In this document: positions 17,452-26,411 of the stretch, in pieces | Layout: every line of letters starts with the position of its first letter | Position numbering within the stretch: the first letter of the stretch is position 1 | Assembly: GCA_022813675.1 (NCBI GenBank) | Contig: CP063375.1 | Span: 496,001-560,000, forward strand | DNA from: Deferribacteraceae bacterium V6Fe1 | Lineage (GTDB): Bacteria; Chrysiogenota; Deferribacteres; Deferribacterales; Deferrivibrionaceae | Length of the DNA: 64,000 nucleotides | Direction of reading: 5' to 3' | Translations under genes and position numbers: made by a program | The notes under the pieces: generated by a model | Database searches by the model: none | What the model was told of the DNA's origin: nothing | The model's input: the letters and a program-made list of their open reading frames with translations, nothing else

Positions 17452-18132
17452 GTGAAAAAATATTTCAAGACAATTTACCATATATTTGAGAAAGACATCC
17501 TTCTTGAGCTGAAATCCATAGAGGTTATAAACTCGATGCTTATATTCTCACTGCTCACTGTAATAGTATTTAGCTTTATATTTGAACCCGGTGCTGAATA
17601 TAAAATAGACCTCGTTGGAGGAATATTGTGGATGGCGATAGTATTTGCAGGTATTTTAGGACTCAATAAATCTATGATGAGTGAAGTTAATGGCGGCAAT
17701 CTCAACGCACTCCTTTTGGCTCCGGTTGACAAAAGTGCAATTTTCTTTGGTAAGGTATTGTCAAATTTTATATTCCTGATATTTATGGAAATAGTAACCA
17801 TCCCCGTCTTTACAATTTTTTATAATGTAAACATATTTAAACATACACTCCTTTCAATCCCTGTATTTATTTTAGGGACTTACGGTTTTTCTGTACTTGG
17901 TACACTTTTTTCCATAATATCCGTCAAATCCCGCACAAGAGAGGTTATGCTTCCGATACTCTTGCTCCCTTTGATGATCCCTATTATACTCGCTGCAATA
18001 CAGTCTATAAATATTTTTATTAAAGGGGATACGATTTCTGATGCTGACAGATGGATTAGATTAATCGCAGCATTTGACTTGATATTTACATTTGTTGTAT
18101 ATGCTATATTTGACTACATAGTTGAGGAGTGA
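17452..18132 (+). CDS. ccmB: Haem exporter membrane protein CcmB
   Basis: 226 aa with six membrane segments. It starts at GTG 17452, three bases after the ccmA stop. The opening YHIFEKDILLELKSIEVINSM matches the usual CcmB cytoplasmic N-terminus, and GGILWMAIVFAGILGLNKSM is a typical CcmB helix. It is the membrane partner of CcmA. The gene ends two bases before the ccmC ATG, so translation is probably coupled. Confidence 0.92.
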   Translation: MKKYFKTIYHIFEKDILLELKSIEVINSMLIFSLLTVIVFSFIFEPGAEYKIDLVGGILWMAIVFAGILGLNKSMMSEVNGGNLNALLLAPVDKSAIFFGKVLSNFIFLIFMEIVTIPVFTIFYNVNIFKHTLLSIPVFILGTYGFSVLGTLFSIISVKSRTREVMLPILLLPLMIPIILAAIQSINIFIKGDTISDADRWIRLIAAFDLIFTFVVYAIFDYIVEE

Positions 18133-18134
18133 TT

Positions 18135-18794
18135 ATGAAACTGGAAAAAGTAATCGACTTTTTATCTTTTATTCTTATCCTTGTGGCACTCTATTTTGCT
18201 TTTATTTATGCTCCGGTGGAAAAAGTGATGGGCCCTGTCCAAAAAATATTTTATTTTCATGTGGCCAGCGCTTGGATTGCCTTTTTTGCTTTTTTTGTGA
18301 CATTTATATGCAGTATTTTCTTGCTTGCCACAAACAGGTATATCTTTGATGATATAGCTTCTTCTTCAGCTGGAATAGGAATAATCTTCTGCTCTATTGT
18401 CCTTATTACAGGCCCCATTTGGGCAAAGCCTATCTGGGGGACATGGTGGACTTGGGACCCAAGGCTTACTACCACGCTCATTTTGTGGTTTATCTATGTG
18501 GGTTACCTAATGTTAAGAAAATTTATAGATGAAGAGGACAAAAGGGCTAAGTTTGCTGCAGCGGTTGGTATCGTAGGTTTTATTGACGTGCCGATAGTTT
18601 TCTTGTCTATCAGATGGTGGAGGACAATCCACCCAAATGTTTTACAAAAAGGTGGCGGCGGGCTTCATCCTGATATGATTACAAGCCTAATCGTGTCAGT
18701 AATCGCATTTACATTTTTATACCTGATGCTGATGAACAAAAATTTAAAGATTAAAGCTTTGGAAAGAAAAATTCTTACAATAGAAAACGAATAA
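18135..18794 (+). CDS. ccmC: Haem-handling protein CcmC
   Basis: 219 aa with six membrane segments. ATG 18135 is preferred over an in-frame GTG two codons earlier because GAGGAG lies at the right distance. The tryptophan-rich loop WGTWWTWDPRLTT binds haem, with flanking histidines in KIFYFHVASAW and RTIHPNVL. CcmC loads haem onto CcmE. Confidence 0.94.
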   Translation: MKLEKVIDFLSFILILVALYFAFIYAPVEKVMGPVQKIFYFHVASAWIAFFAFFVTFICSIFLLATNRYIFDDIASSSAGIGIIFCSIVLITGPIWAKPIWGTWWTWDPRLTTTLILWFIYVGYLMLRKFIDEEDKRAKFAAAVGIVGFIDVPIVFLSIRWWRTIHPNVLQKGGGGLHPDMITSLIVSVIAFTFLYLMLMNKNLKIKALERKILTIENE

Positions 18795-18805
18795 AAGGGG
18801 TTAAT

Positions 18806-18937
18806 ATGAAAAATTTCTGGTATTTATTCTCTGCTTATGCTGTCATATGGGTATTGATATTTTCTTACATACTTAAGCTTAACAGTAAAATCAAGGAGCT
18901 TAGCCAGAAAGTGGACAGGTTAACCTCTAAGGAATAG
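18806..18937 (+). CDS. ccmD: Small haem exporter protein CcmD (43 aa)
   Basis: A 43-aa ORF directly after ccmC with AAAGGGG upstream. It has one N-terminal membrane helix (residues 4-23, with Trp and Tyr) followed by a charged helix KLNSKIKELSQKVDR. Size, position after ccmC and topology match CcmD/CycX, which helps release holo-CcmE. Sequence conservation in the family is low, so the call rests on position and topology. It ends three bases from the convergent csrA gene. Confidence 0.8.
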   Translation: MKNFWYLFSAYAVIWVLIFSYILKLNSKIKELSQKVDRLTSKE

Positions 18938-18940
18938 CCG

Positions 18941-19165
18941 TCACTTCTTCTTTTTCATAAAATCTATCAGTGACACCACATCCCTGTTGATGGCCTCAAT
19001 ATTTTCCTGCTTAATTTCGTCATAAATTTCCTTTCTGAATACCTGCACATTTTTTGGGGCTTCTATTCCTATCTTCACATTTTTACTCGATATATCCACA
19101 ATCTTTATTTCTATATCGTCCCCAATCATCAGGCTTTCATTAAGCTTTCTCGTTAAAACTAACAT
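18941..19165 (-). CDS. csrA: Carbon storage/flagellin translational regulator CsrA
   Basis: 74-aa RNA-binding protein opening [20 protein letters not shown], the invariant CsrA start, with the [19 protein letters not shown] core. It binds GGA motifs in mRNA leaders and blocks ribosome access. It is last in the late flagellar operon next to fliW, the usual pairing in which FliW antagonises CsrA and couples flagellin synthesis to export. The C-terminal tail is slightly long and ends in Lys residues. Confidence 0.95.
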   Translation of the reverse strand: MLVLTRKLNESLMIGDDIEIKIVDISSKNVKIGIEAPKNVQVFRKEIYDEIKQENIEAINRDVVSLIDFMKKKK

Positions 19166-19172
19166 GCTTCCC

Positions 19173-19643
19173 CTATTTGCTAAAGAGCGGCGTCTTCACT
19201 TTATAAATATCATCTTCTAAAATTATCTGTTTTGCAAGTTTTTTATTAGTGTTTATCACTACAGGGGCTTTTAAGTTAATTGTGGCATTTTGAGGGTCAT
19301 CCTTAACCACTACAAGTCCGAAAAGTGCCATCTCTTCGTCTTTTTCAATCTGTAATACTTTGTAATCCCTTTTATTAAACTTTGGAGAATAATCAGGGAA
19401 AAATGTTTTTATGTCTGCAAGTATGAAAGTAACATTTTCATCTTGAACTGACTGGAAGTAAGAAAAAGGATAAAACTCTTCCGAAGAGATAAACAAAAAG
19501 TCTGACAGCTCATTAAATCCCAAGATAGGTGATACCATAGTCACCAAATCATCTTCGGTATACTCAAACTTGCCAAGTTTAGGTGAATTCAAAACTTTTT
19601 TCTCCATATTTTCCTCTTTTTTCAAAACTTTTTGTGCACTCAT
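19173..19643 (-). CDS. fliW: Flagellar assembly factor FliW
   Basis: 156 aa from the first ATG; an in-frame ATG at 19607 has its own GAGGAA site and would give 144 aa, closer to the usual length. The beta-barrel family signatures are visible: [17 protein letters not shown] near the start, the middle [11 protein letters not shown], and [18 protein letters not shown] at the end. FliW binds CsrA allosterically and also binds flagellin, releasing CsrA repression when flagellin is exported. It lies between flgL and csrA. The flagellin gene itself is not in the window. Confidence 0.92.
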   Translation of the reverse strand: MSAQKVLKKEENMEKKVLNSPKLGKFEYTEDDLVTMVSPILGFNELSDFLFISSEEFYPFSYFQSVQDENVTFILADIKTFFPDYSPKFNKRDYKVLQIEKDEEMALFGLVVVKDDPQNATINLKAPVVINTNKKLAKQIILEDDIYKVKTPLFSK

Positions 19644-19666
19644 CTTACACCTCTATAAAATATTTA

Positions 19667-22600
19667 TTATAAATAGTCCATAATTGACATCTGAAGCACT
19701 TTGGCAGCAGTTGACATAGCCATCTGATAAGCCTGCTGCGCCAATTGAAATTCCGTAATGGCCTTTGTCATATCTATTTCCGTTGAGCCAAGATATTTAG
19801 ATTTTATCTCTTCGTTGGAAGTAGATATAGTCGTATGAAAATTAATCAGAGAATCCACTCTATTTTGCCTTGTGCCTGTCAAAGTCAAGTTTGTAGTTAT
19901 CTGAGTCTCGGCTTTGTCAAGGACAGGAATTTCATAGTTAATCCCCGAGCCTACAGTTGAAGTGAAGGAATCTGCTGTATATAGCTTGCCTGCATCAAAA
20001 CCTAATTTCACACCATCACCTACATCTTTTAACTTCCCAGCAGTATTAAGAGAAACATAATTTATCAGTTCACCACTGCTACCTGAAACCTTTATTTTTA
20101 CTTCATCTCCGGGCTTAAAATACCCTAAAGTCCCGGCATAATCCCCTTCTAAAATCAGGTTGGTTATATCATTATTGTTATCAGTATCATAATTAAACGC
20201 TAAATTGCCGTTAACATTTGAGGCAACTATGTCGACACTGCCTGCTATTTTGGAATTTATCTCATTGGCTAATTCATCTATGGAGTTATATTTTTTTGCA
20301 TCTACAGTAACAGACTTATTACTCCAATTTGTACCGTCAAAATACTTAAAAGTAAGTGTCCGCTCCAAATCTGTTGTATTTTCGAGCTCTAACACAGGTG
20401 TCTGTTTTGAATAAACAAATCTTTCACTACTGCCAAGCCCAAGTGCAGCCGCAGTAGTAGAGTCATTTGCATTAATCTCCACATTTTTCAGACCGCTGCC
20501 TGATTTTATTACAAGTTTATTGTTAAGAACTTCTGCTTTAATGCCTAGTCCCAAAAGGGTTGGGTTTTTATTAATAGCATTTAACAAATCGTCTGATGTG
20601 CCACCTGCTAAAATATTAAAACTTACGTTTGAAACATTTCCACTATTGTCAGACACCAAAACATCAAAGTCCAAGGGGTTTGCAGAAGGTAAAGATAAAT
20701 TGCCTACACTTGAAATGCTTAGCTCTTTTTGAATGAAAAATTCAGTTTTATCCCCGACAGGCTGGACTTCATAAGTCCACTCATCATTATAATTACCTCT
20801 AAATGTCCCATCCAGATAAGGGCTTGCTGTAGACTTAAGGCTTTCGTCACGCCAAGCGCTCGGAGCCCCTATCCCCTCTTGGGGAATGTTCATATTCAGT
20901 GCATCGTAAAGATTTTTTAGCGACCTGAATATATCTACATTTTTACCTTCCTGAACAATATTCATGTCCCCAAGACTAAAGCTCGAATTTGCCTTCAAGC
21001 TGACTTCAAAGGACTGATTTGAACTTGAATCAACCACAACAGATACACCTGAGCCAAGATCGATTGGGCTGCCGTCATACCCGGTAACGGTCTTTGTAAG
21101 TATTGTTCCACCTTTAGCATCGACAACTGTCACATCCAAATCGGTAGGATTAACAGCATTTTGATTTATGGAAACTCGCCATGTATCATCACCATTCCCT
21201 TTGTATTTGCCAAGAAGTGTTACATTCCTATTTACTTCGGGATATCCAAGCCCTTTATTACTTTCGGCAAATCTGAGAGTAAATTTGCTCTCCCCTGAGC
21301 GTAAATCTCTTACATAGACATTCCCGTTTTCAATACTAGCCTTGACAGTATACCCATAAAGCTCTTCGATAAAGCCAAGTAAATCTCCTACCCTCTTTTC
21401 TGTAGCCACGGGAAATTCACTTCCATAGGCATTATCATATTTTGCAGTGCCGTTATGGCTTACAGCAAGATATGAATCTGATCCGTAATTTATATTTTCC
21501 AAATTAAACTTAATATCAAATGTGGAATTTGCACTAACATTTACATTTGAAATTTCATAAGATATCTTGAAGTTGAGCCCTTTGGCTTTTAAGGCATTGT
21601 CCAACGCATTTTTTATTTCAAATTTTTCTATATTCCCATCTGAGTTTTCATCTACAGGGGTAAAAGTGATTTTCTCACCGTTAATAACAAACTCTGTAGC
21701 GGTTGATGCAGACGCACTCACACCGGTAAAATCAACGGAAATCTTATTCTTAGTATCAAAATCATCATAATTTATCTCAAACCTTGTATCTTTCCCTTTT
21801 ACTTCATACTTAAAATTCGGATCATATGTCACAACTTTGAAAGTCACACTTGATGATGTATAGATTGGATTAATAACGGAATAGTTATTCCCTACTGCCG
21901 TAGTTATTGCACTTTCAATAGATGCCTCGTCAAATGAGCTAAAATTGACCGTACTAGCTACAGATGAATTCGGAACCAATAAATCCACAGTTGCAGCGCC
22001 AGTAATATTTATCTCATCACTTACTTCTATGTTTCCTTCAAACCCTAAAGTGTTATTTTTTGAGCCGTAAAGTTCAAAATTAACCATATTGCCAGCTCTT
22101 GTGGTACTAAAAAGTATTTTATCACCGTCGGCACTTGCCTCTATCTCATTCCCAAGACCATTTGTTTCAAGTATTCTATTCAAGCTAAATACCACATCGT
22201 CCATATCTTGATATGCTCTTTTGTCCATTGTGAGCAGATAATCTTTCCCGGCATATTTTAATAATATAGACCTTTCCGAATCATTTTTATCTGTCATGTC
22301 AAGTGTCGCACTATTGACAGACAATAATTTTGCCGCACCGACTTTATATCCGTAATGGTCAGTCCCTGAAATATCAATATAGTCTGCATCCCCCAAATTT
22401 GCCGAATCTATCTGAGAAAACTTTGTGGTAGAAGTTATCCCCAAACCTTTTACTGTGTTGTATCTTGTAGATTTTAACACTCTGTCAGCCTCAAGAAATA
22501 CCTCTTTGCCTGTAAGATTTAAAGTAACTTCCTGATTATATCCGATTTTGGTATTAATTTTTCCCAAATCCCCATGGTATCTGATATCATCTCCGGGCTT

Positions 22601-23386
22601 AAAGTAAAAATCTATCTTGCTGTTTGTAAAATCACTTTCAGGGAGCTTTACCGCAAAACCAAGACCCGTATTTATAACTTTCCCCGGCTCAAATTTAACT
22701 GAAATAGAAGTGCTTGTCCTGTTGCCACCTTTAGCCGTCTCATCGCTACCGTTTGAGTCAAGAAAAAGAATATTATTATTTTTATCATAAACGGAAATTG
22801 TCACGATATCAGTATTTGCATCCTTGTTTAAATATATCGAATATGCACCCTCATCAGGCTCCGGCATGTCCCCAAAAACTTTTCTCGTATAAACTTCCAC
22901 CTCAGAGTTATCTGAGCTTACAGAAGATATTTCCCTTGTATCTGCAGTAAAAGGAGTTGTTTCAGTCTCAAAGCCTGCAAACAGATATCTTCCCATATAG
23001 TTTGCATTACCAATATCAACCATTGAGTCCAAGATATTGATTACATCCCCTGCAAGTGCTTTTCGACTGGTAGCACTCTGGCTATCATTGGCACCGGCTA
23101 TGGCGTATTGGTTTTTTGCCTGACTTAATAAGTCTATTGCCCTTTGCAGCTCATTATCTGTATTTGTAATCCAAGATAGTGCATTTTCTGCATTTGACTT
23201 AAACTGATCAGCTTCATCTATTGTCCTTTGAACATTAATAGCACTTACATAATTTATGGGGCTTTCTTCAGGCTTTAGCAATGTCCTGCCCACTGTCACC
23301 TTTTCATTGCTGTCTGTCAGCTTTGTGAGAGATTTCTCCAAGTTGGACATATATTTAAAAGGCAATAAATTAAAAGTTACTCGCAT
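19667..23386 (-). CDS. flgL: Flagellar hook-filament junction protein FlgL, giant form (1239 aa)
   Basis: The N-terminal 150 residues (SNLEKSLTKLTDSNEKVTVG through YMGRYLFAGFETETTPF) and the C-terminal 70 (FQLAQQAYQMAMSTAAKVLQ) are the coiled-coil D0/D1 halves of FlgL. Ordinary FlgL is about 300-400 aa; here roughly 900-1000 residues of beta-rich, Asn/Ser/Asp-rich sequence are inserted between them. The insert has repeated-looking units of the form 'LDFDV.V.D..G'. It should project outward from the hook-filament junction. The frame is intact with no internal stop. It follows flgK by 9 bases. Confidence 0.88.
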   Translation of the reverse strand: MRVTFNLLPFKYMSNLEKSLTKLTDSNEKVTVGRTLLKPEESPINYVSAINVQRTIDEADQFKSNAENALSWITNTDNELQRAIDLLSQAKNQYAIAGANDSQSATSRKALAGDVINILDSMVDIGNANYMGRYLFAGFETETTPFTADTREISSVSSDNSEVEVYTRKVFGDMPEPDEGAYSIYLNKDANTDIVTISVYDKNNNILFLDSNGSDETAKGGNRTSTSISVKFEPGKVINTGLGFAVKLPESDFTNSKIDFYFKPGDDIRYHGDLGKINTKIGYNQEVTLNLTGKEVFLEADRVLKSTRYNTVKGLGITSTTKFSQIDSANLGDADYIDISGTDHYGYKVGAAKLLSVNSATLDMTDKNDSERSILLKYAGKDYLLTMDKRAYQDMDDVVFSLNRILETNGLGNEIEASADGDKILFSTTRAGNMVNFELYGSKNNTLGFEGNIEVSDEINITGAATVDLLVPNSSVASTVNFSSFDEASIESAITTAVGNNYSVINPIYTSSSVTFKVVTYDPNFKYEVKGKDTRFEINYDDFDTKNKISVDFTGVSASASTATEFVINGEKITFTPVDENSDGNIEKFEIKNALDNALKAKGLNFKISYEISNVNVSANSTFDIKFNLENINYGSDSYLAVSHNGTAKYDNAYGSEFPVATEKRVGDLLGFIEELYGYTVKASIENGNVYVRDLRSGESKFTLRFAESNKGLGYPEVNRNVTLLGKYKGNGDDTWRVSINQNAVNPTDLDVTVVDAKGGTILTKTVTGYDGSPIDLGSGVSVVVDSSSNQSFEVSLKANSSFSLGDMNIVQEGKNVDIFRSLKNLYDALNMNIPQEGIGAPSAWRDESLKSTASPYLDGTFRGNYNDEWTYEVQPVGDKTEFFIQKELSISSVGNLSLPSANPLDFDVLVSDNSGNVSNVSFNILAGGTSDDLLNAINKNPTLLGLGIKAEVLNNKLVIKSGSGLKNVEINANDSTTAAALGLGSSERFVYSKQTPVLELENTTDLERTLTFKYFDGTNWSNKSVTVDAKKYNSIDELANEINSKIAGSVDIVASNVNGNLAFNYDTDNNNDITNLILEGDYAGTLGYFKPGDEVKIKVSGSSGELINYVSLNTAGKLKDVGDGVKLGFDAGKLYTADSFTSTVGSGINYEIPVLDKAETQITTNLTLTGTRQNRVDSLINFHTTISTSNEEIKSKYLGSTEIDMTKAITEFQLAQQAYQMAMSTAAKVLQMSIMDYL

Positions 23387-23395
23387 ATGTCACCC

Positions 23396-25147
23396 CTATC
23401 TGCCAACAAGTCCGACCCCATTGATAAGCTTGTCTATCATCTGGTCAACCGCAGTAATGAATCTTGCGTTTGCCTCGTAAGCTTTTTGAAACTTTATGAG
23501 GTTTGTAAATTCCTCATCAATGGAGACACCTTTTATCTGCTCCAACTTCATAGTGAATTGGTCAACAGACTGTTTTTTTGAGTCATAAAATGTATTTACT
23601 TGATTTTTATCAGCTGCGATGGTTGTGGTAAAAACCGAGTAAAATTCATCAATGGAATAATTCCCATTTACAAGCTTACTAAATTTCAAATTTGATAATT
23701 CAAGGGCGTTTGAATTATCTCCGGGTGCGGTAGATTTGGCAGTTGCTATAAAATTAGGATTGGTAGCAAGAAAATCATTTACTGCAATATCACTTGCGCC
23801 TGAACCTTTAAAATAGCCATAAAGGCCTGATGCCACCAAAAAATTTGTCGTATCTTCAACAAATGAAAATGTATATCCTTCATCCGCAGTAATTTTTATT
23901 GTATTACCACTTGAAATCTGTGCGGAAATTTTACCGCTCGCCACAGTTGCCCCTGCCTGATTAATCTTTTCTATTACCGAATAAAGATTATCCTCTTCAG
24001 GGTTGATATCGATATCAAAATTCCCTGATACTTCACCTTCACTATTGTAGACGGCAATTCTAAATGTCCCTTCATTTATATCATAAGGGAATTTACCGGC
24101 ATCCCTTGTAAAAAGAAATGTCGGACTTTGCACCCCGTTTGTAGATGTTATGGAGTTAAACCTTTCCACCCCAAGGCCAGTAGAATGTATTCTGTTGGTT
24201 TCTTTGATAAGGGTCTGAGCAAGCTCATCAAGCTTGCCTTTATAAGAAGTTAATGTTTCATCCCTTGTTTTTAATTCTCCGGCAAGTTTGCCTGAATATA
24301 TTTTAGAAGTTATATCCACCAATGGGTTATTGCTCCCTTTTGTCCCCCAATATATATCGTAATGATTGTCATTATCTTCATTTTTGACAGTATATATCTC
24401 GTTAATTACATCCGAATCCACCAGAGTAATTCCACCAACTAAAACTGCAATCTGCCCGTCATCCCTTTCAGAAGTGGTTATATTGACATACTCTGACAGT
24501 TTGTTAAGAAGTAACTCTCTTTGATCACGAAAATCGTTAGCCTTATTTTCCCCGGCTTCAACTTTACCTATCTGTATGTTTATCTGCCTTATATTTTCAG
24601 CTATATCATTAATCTCATTTACATACTGCTCAATTTTAAAATCCGAAGTGCCTTGCAATCTTTCAAGCTGTGTATAACTCTCCTGAATCTTGCTGGTTAA
24701 AATATCCGTTTTGTTAATAAGTTCAATTTTCTTAACCTGAGACTCGTCAGAGTTATCCGGTGCCGTATTTGCCAAGCTTTGCCATGCATTAAAATAGTCT
24801 TTCAAAGCATCTCCAAGGCCAGAACCACTTTCAAGCTCATTAAAATAGATAGACACTTCATCCAGAGATGTTTGAAGTGAAGACCAATAGCTGAGGGATG
24901 ATGTTTCCCTTCTTAAATTGTCAGCCAAAACATTATCATATGTCCTTTCTATGTACTCTACTTTTGAACCCCTTCCAAAAGGTCCTGGGGTAACAAGAAG
25001 AGGATTTTGGGTCGTAACTACGGCGCGCTGCCTTGAATACCCTTCCGTATTAGCATTGGCTATATTATGACCAGTTACATCAATCCCTGCCTGGGATGTC
25101 ATCAGCCCTGAAATACCGGTATATAAAGTACCGAAAATATTGGACAT
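23396..25147 (-). CDS. flgK: Flagellar hook-associated protein 1, FlgK
   Basis: 583 aa. It opens with the rod/hook family motif IFGTLYTGISGLMTSQAGID and then HNIANANTEGYSRQRAV. The C-terminal coiled coil ends FQKAYEANARFITAVDQMID, also typical. FlgK is the first junction protein, sitting between hook and FlgL. Preceded by AAGGGGAT. The insert is of normal size, unlike FlgL. Confidence 0.95.
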   Translation of the reverse strand: MSNIFGTLYTGISGLMTSQAGIDVTGHNIANANTEGYSRQRAVVTTQNPLLVTPGPFGRGSKVEYIERTYDNVLADNLRRETSSLSYWSSLQTSLDEVSIYFNELESGSGLGDALKDYFNAWQSLANTAPDNSDESQVKKIELINKTDILTSKIQESYTQLERLQGTSDFKIEQYVNEINDIAENIRQINIQIGKVEAGENKANDFRDQRELLLNKLSEYVNITTSERDDGQIAVLVGGITLVDSDVINEIYTVKNEDNDNHYDIYWGTKGSNNPLVDITSKIYSGKLAGELKTRDETLTSYKGKLDELAQTLIKETNRIHSTGLGVERFNSITSTNGVQSPTFLFTRDAGKFPYDINEGTFRIAVYNSEGEVSGNFDIDINPEEDNLYSVIEKINQAGATVASGKISAQISSGNTIKITADEGYTFSFVEDTTNFLVASGLYGYFKGSGASDIAVNDFLATNPNFIATAKSTAPGDNSNALELSNLKFSKLVNGNYSIDEFYSVFTTTIAADKNQVNTFYDSKKQSVDQFTMKLEQIKGVSIDEEFTNLIKFQKAYEANARFITAVDQMIDKLINGVGLVGR

Positions 25148-25159
25148 ACTAATCCCCTT

Positions 25160-25639
25160 TTATGCACTTCTTGTGAAAGAAGCTAATTTGGCTGCCTTTG
25201 CCCCGCTACTGCTGTAAGAATGCCCGGTAGAAATTCCTATTTTATCAAAAAAATCTGATATAAGCCTAAGATTTGTAGAGTAAAGGACTTTAATGGCAAG
25301 ATTTTCATTGTGAGTTTTAGCCGCAAGCTCTGTAAGTCTTTTTTTCAAATCCATTAATTCCTGTTTCTCAGGAGAATCTGAAAGGTGATCTATAATGTCA
25401 TTAAGATTATTCCCAACCAAGCCATTTAGATTGCAATACTTTTTAATATACTTATCTTTGGCTTCATCCAAAACCCTGTCTTTGTAAATAACAGTATCCT
25501 TTTGCTTTGCAACCTCAATAACCTTGTCTATGTCCCAATGAGTTATATAATATTTCTCTTTCTCTATTATAGAGTTAAGCTCTTCCAGCAGATTCAGTTG
25601 ACTTTTAAGCACACCTATAAGGTTCTGGATTGTTTCCAT
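25160..25639 (-). CDS. flgN: FlgN-like chaperone for hook-associated proteins
   Basis: 159 aa, started at the ATG at 25639 with GGAGGA upstream; a TTG four codons earlier overlaps that ribosome site. It is all-helical, opening METIQNLIGVLKSQLNLLEELN with the 'L..LL..E' pattern of FlgN. It binds FlgK and FlgL before secretion. Identity is supported by its place between flgM and flgK, which is the standard order. Confidence 0.82.
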   Translation of the reverse strand: METIQNLIGVLKSQLNLLEELNSIIEKEKYYITHWDIDKVIEVAKQKDTVIYKDRVLDEAKDKYIKKYCNLNGLVGNNLNDIIDHLSDSPEKQELMDLKKRLTELAAKTHNENLAIKVLYSTNLRLISDFFDKIGISTGHSYSSSGAKAAKLASFTRSA

Positions 25640-25671
25640 ATCTTCCTCCAATTTTTAGCTTTAGGTGAACT

Positions 25672-25962
25672 TTAAAACAGGTCGTCTACAGCAGTATTAA
25701 CTATCTTTTCTACCACTTTTCTGCCGGAGAAATCATATGTACCGGTTTCAATCTGCTTCTTTATCTCACTAACCTTCTCAGCTCTTACTTCCGGTGCAGA
25801 TTTAACCTTGGACACAAGACTATCAACCTTGCCTGAAGAAGACAGCTCGACCTTATCCTTTGCGGTCCTTTCTTTACCACTCGGCTTAGCCTGCTCACTG
25901 TCCTTTTTGACAGCTTTCCCCAAATTTTCATAAGCAATGTTAATTTTGTCTTCAATTCTCAT
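25672..25962 (-). CDS. flgM: Anti-sigma-28 factor FlgM
   Basis: 96 aa. The first half is polar and likely disordered, and the C-terminal half is helical (KVSEIKKQIETGTYDFSGRKVVEKIV), which is the sigma-28-binding part; VSEIKKQIETGTY is the family hallmark. FlgM holds sigma-28 (FliA) inactive until it is exported through a finished hook. A sigma-28-type promoter lies just upstream at 25986-26012, so flgM appears autoregulated. It heads flgM-flgN-flgK-flgL-fliW-csrA. Confidence 0.93.
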   Translation of the reverse strand: MRIEDKINIAYENLGKAVKKDSEQAKPSGKERTAKDKVELSSSGKVDSLVSKVKSAPEVRAEKVSEIKKQIETGTYDFSGRKVVEKIVNTAVDDLF

Positions 25963-25985
25963 AGTCTCCTCCAGTTACAACTGGA

Positions 25986-26012
25986 TAATCGGCAGAATTT
26001 TAAATAACTTTA
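25986..26012 (-). promoter_or_regulatory. Sigma-28 (FliA)-type promoter upstream of flgM
   Basis: On the minus strand TAAA (26009-26012), exactly 15 bases, then GCCGATTA (25986-25993). The flagellar consensus is TAAA-N15-GCCGATAA, so it matches at all but one position. Confidence 0.85.
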
Positions 26013-26057
26013 ACAAAAATTACAACCTTTTAAAGTTCACTTTCTATATTCCAAATT

Positions 26058-26411
26058 TCATGCCATAATTTTCAGGCTATTTTTAGCCGTTTTTGCCACA
26101 TTTTCTGAAAGCAAAGAGTATTTTTTTCCTTCACTCTGAGAATAATTTTCCTTAAAAAAGGATAAAAGCATCTCTTTAATACCGCCTGAGGAATTTTTAG
26201 CTGCAGCCTTAGAAACTTCAAAGTCAAACATCTCAGTAAATGTTTTTTCACCTTCAGACTTCTTTATAAAATCCGACTCATAACTCCCCTGCCTGCCTGT
26301 TTTCATAATTATATTGTAAAACAGTGCCTCAAACTCTTCACACGCCTTTTCGAGCCTTTTGGTTTGAGTGTCTGCTATCTTTATATTTGGGCTACCTATA
26401 TTTTTAATCAT
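26058..26411 (-). CDS. flgJ: Rod-binding protein FlgJ (rod domain only)
   Basis: 117 aa with the family core RLEKACEEFEALFYNIIMK and GEKTFTEMFDFEVSKAAAK. Enterobacterial FlgJ has an extra C-terminal muramidase domain that is absent here, as in many non-proteobacterial species, so peptidoglycan cutting must be done by another enzyme. It shares one base with the flgI stop and acts as rod cap during assembly. It is the last gene of the sigma-54 block. Confidence 0.88.
   Translation of the reverse strand: MIKNIGSPNIKIADTQTKRLEKACEEFEALFYNIIMKTGRQGSYESDFIKKSEGEKTFTEMFDFEVSKAAAKNSSGGIKEMLLSFFKENYSQSEGKKYSLLSENVAKTAKNSLKIMA

Noticed and set aside
19667-23386. Suspicion that FlgL is two fused or frameshifted genes
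   Set aside because: N- and C-terminal FlgL coils are both present once, in a single uninterrupted frame, with the insert between them; this fits a real insertion.
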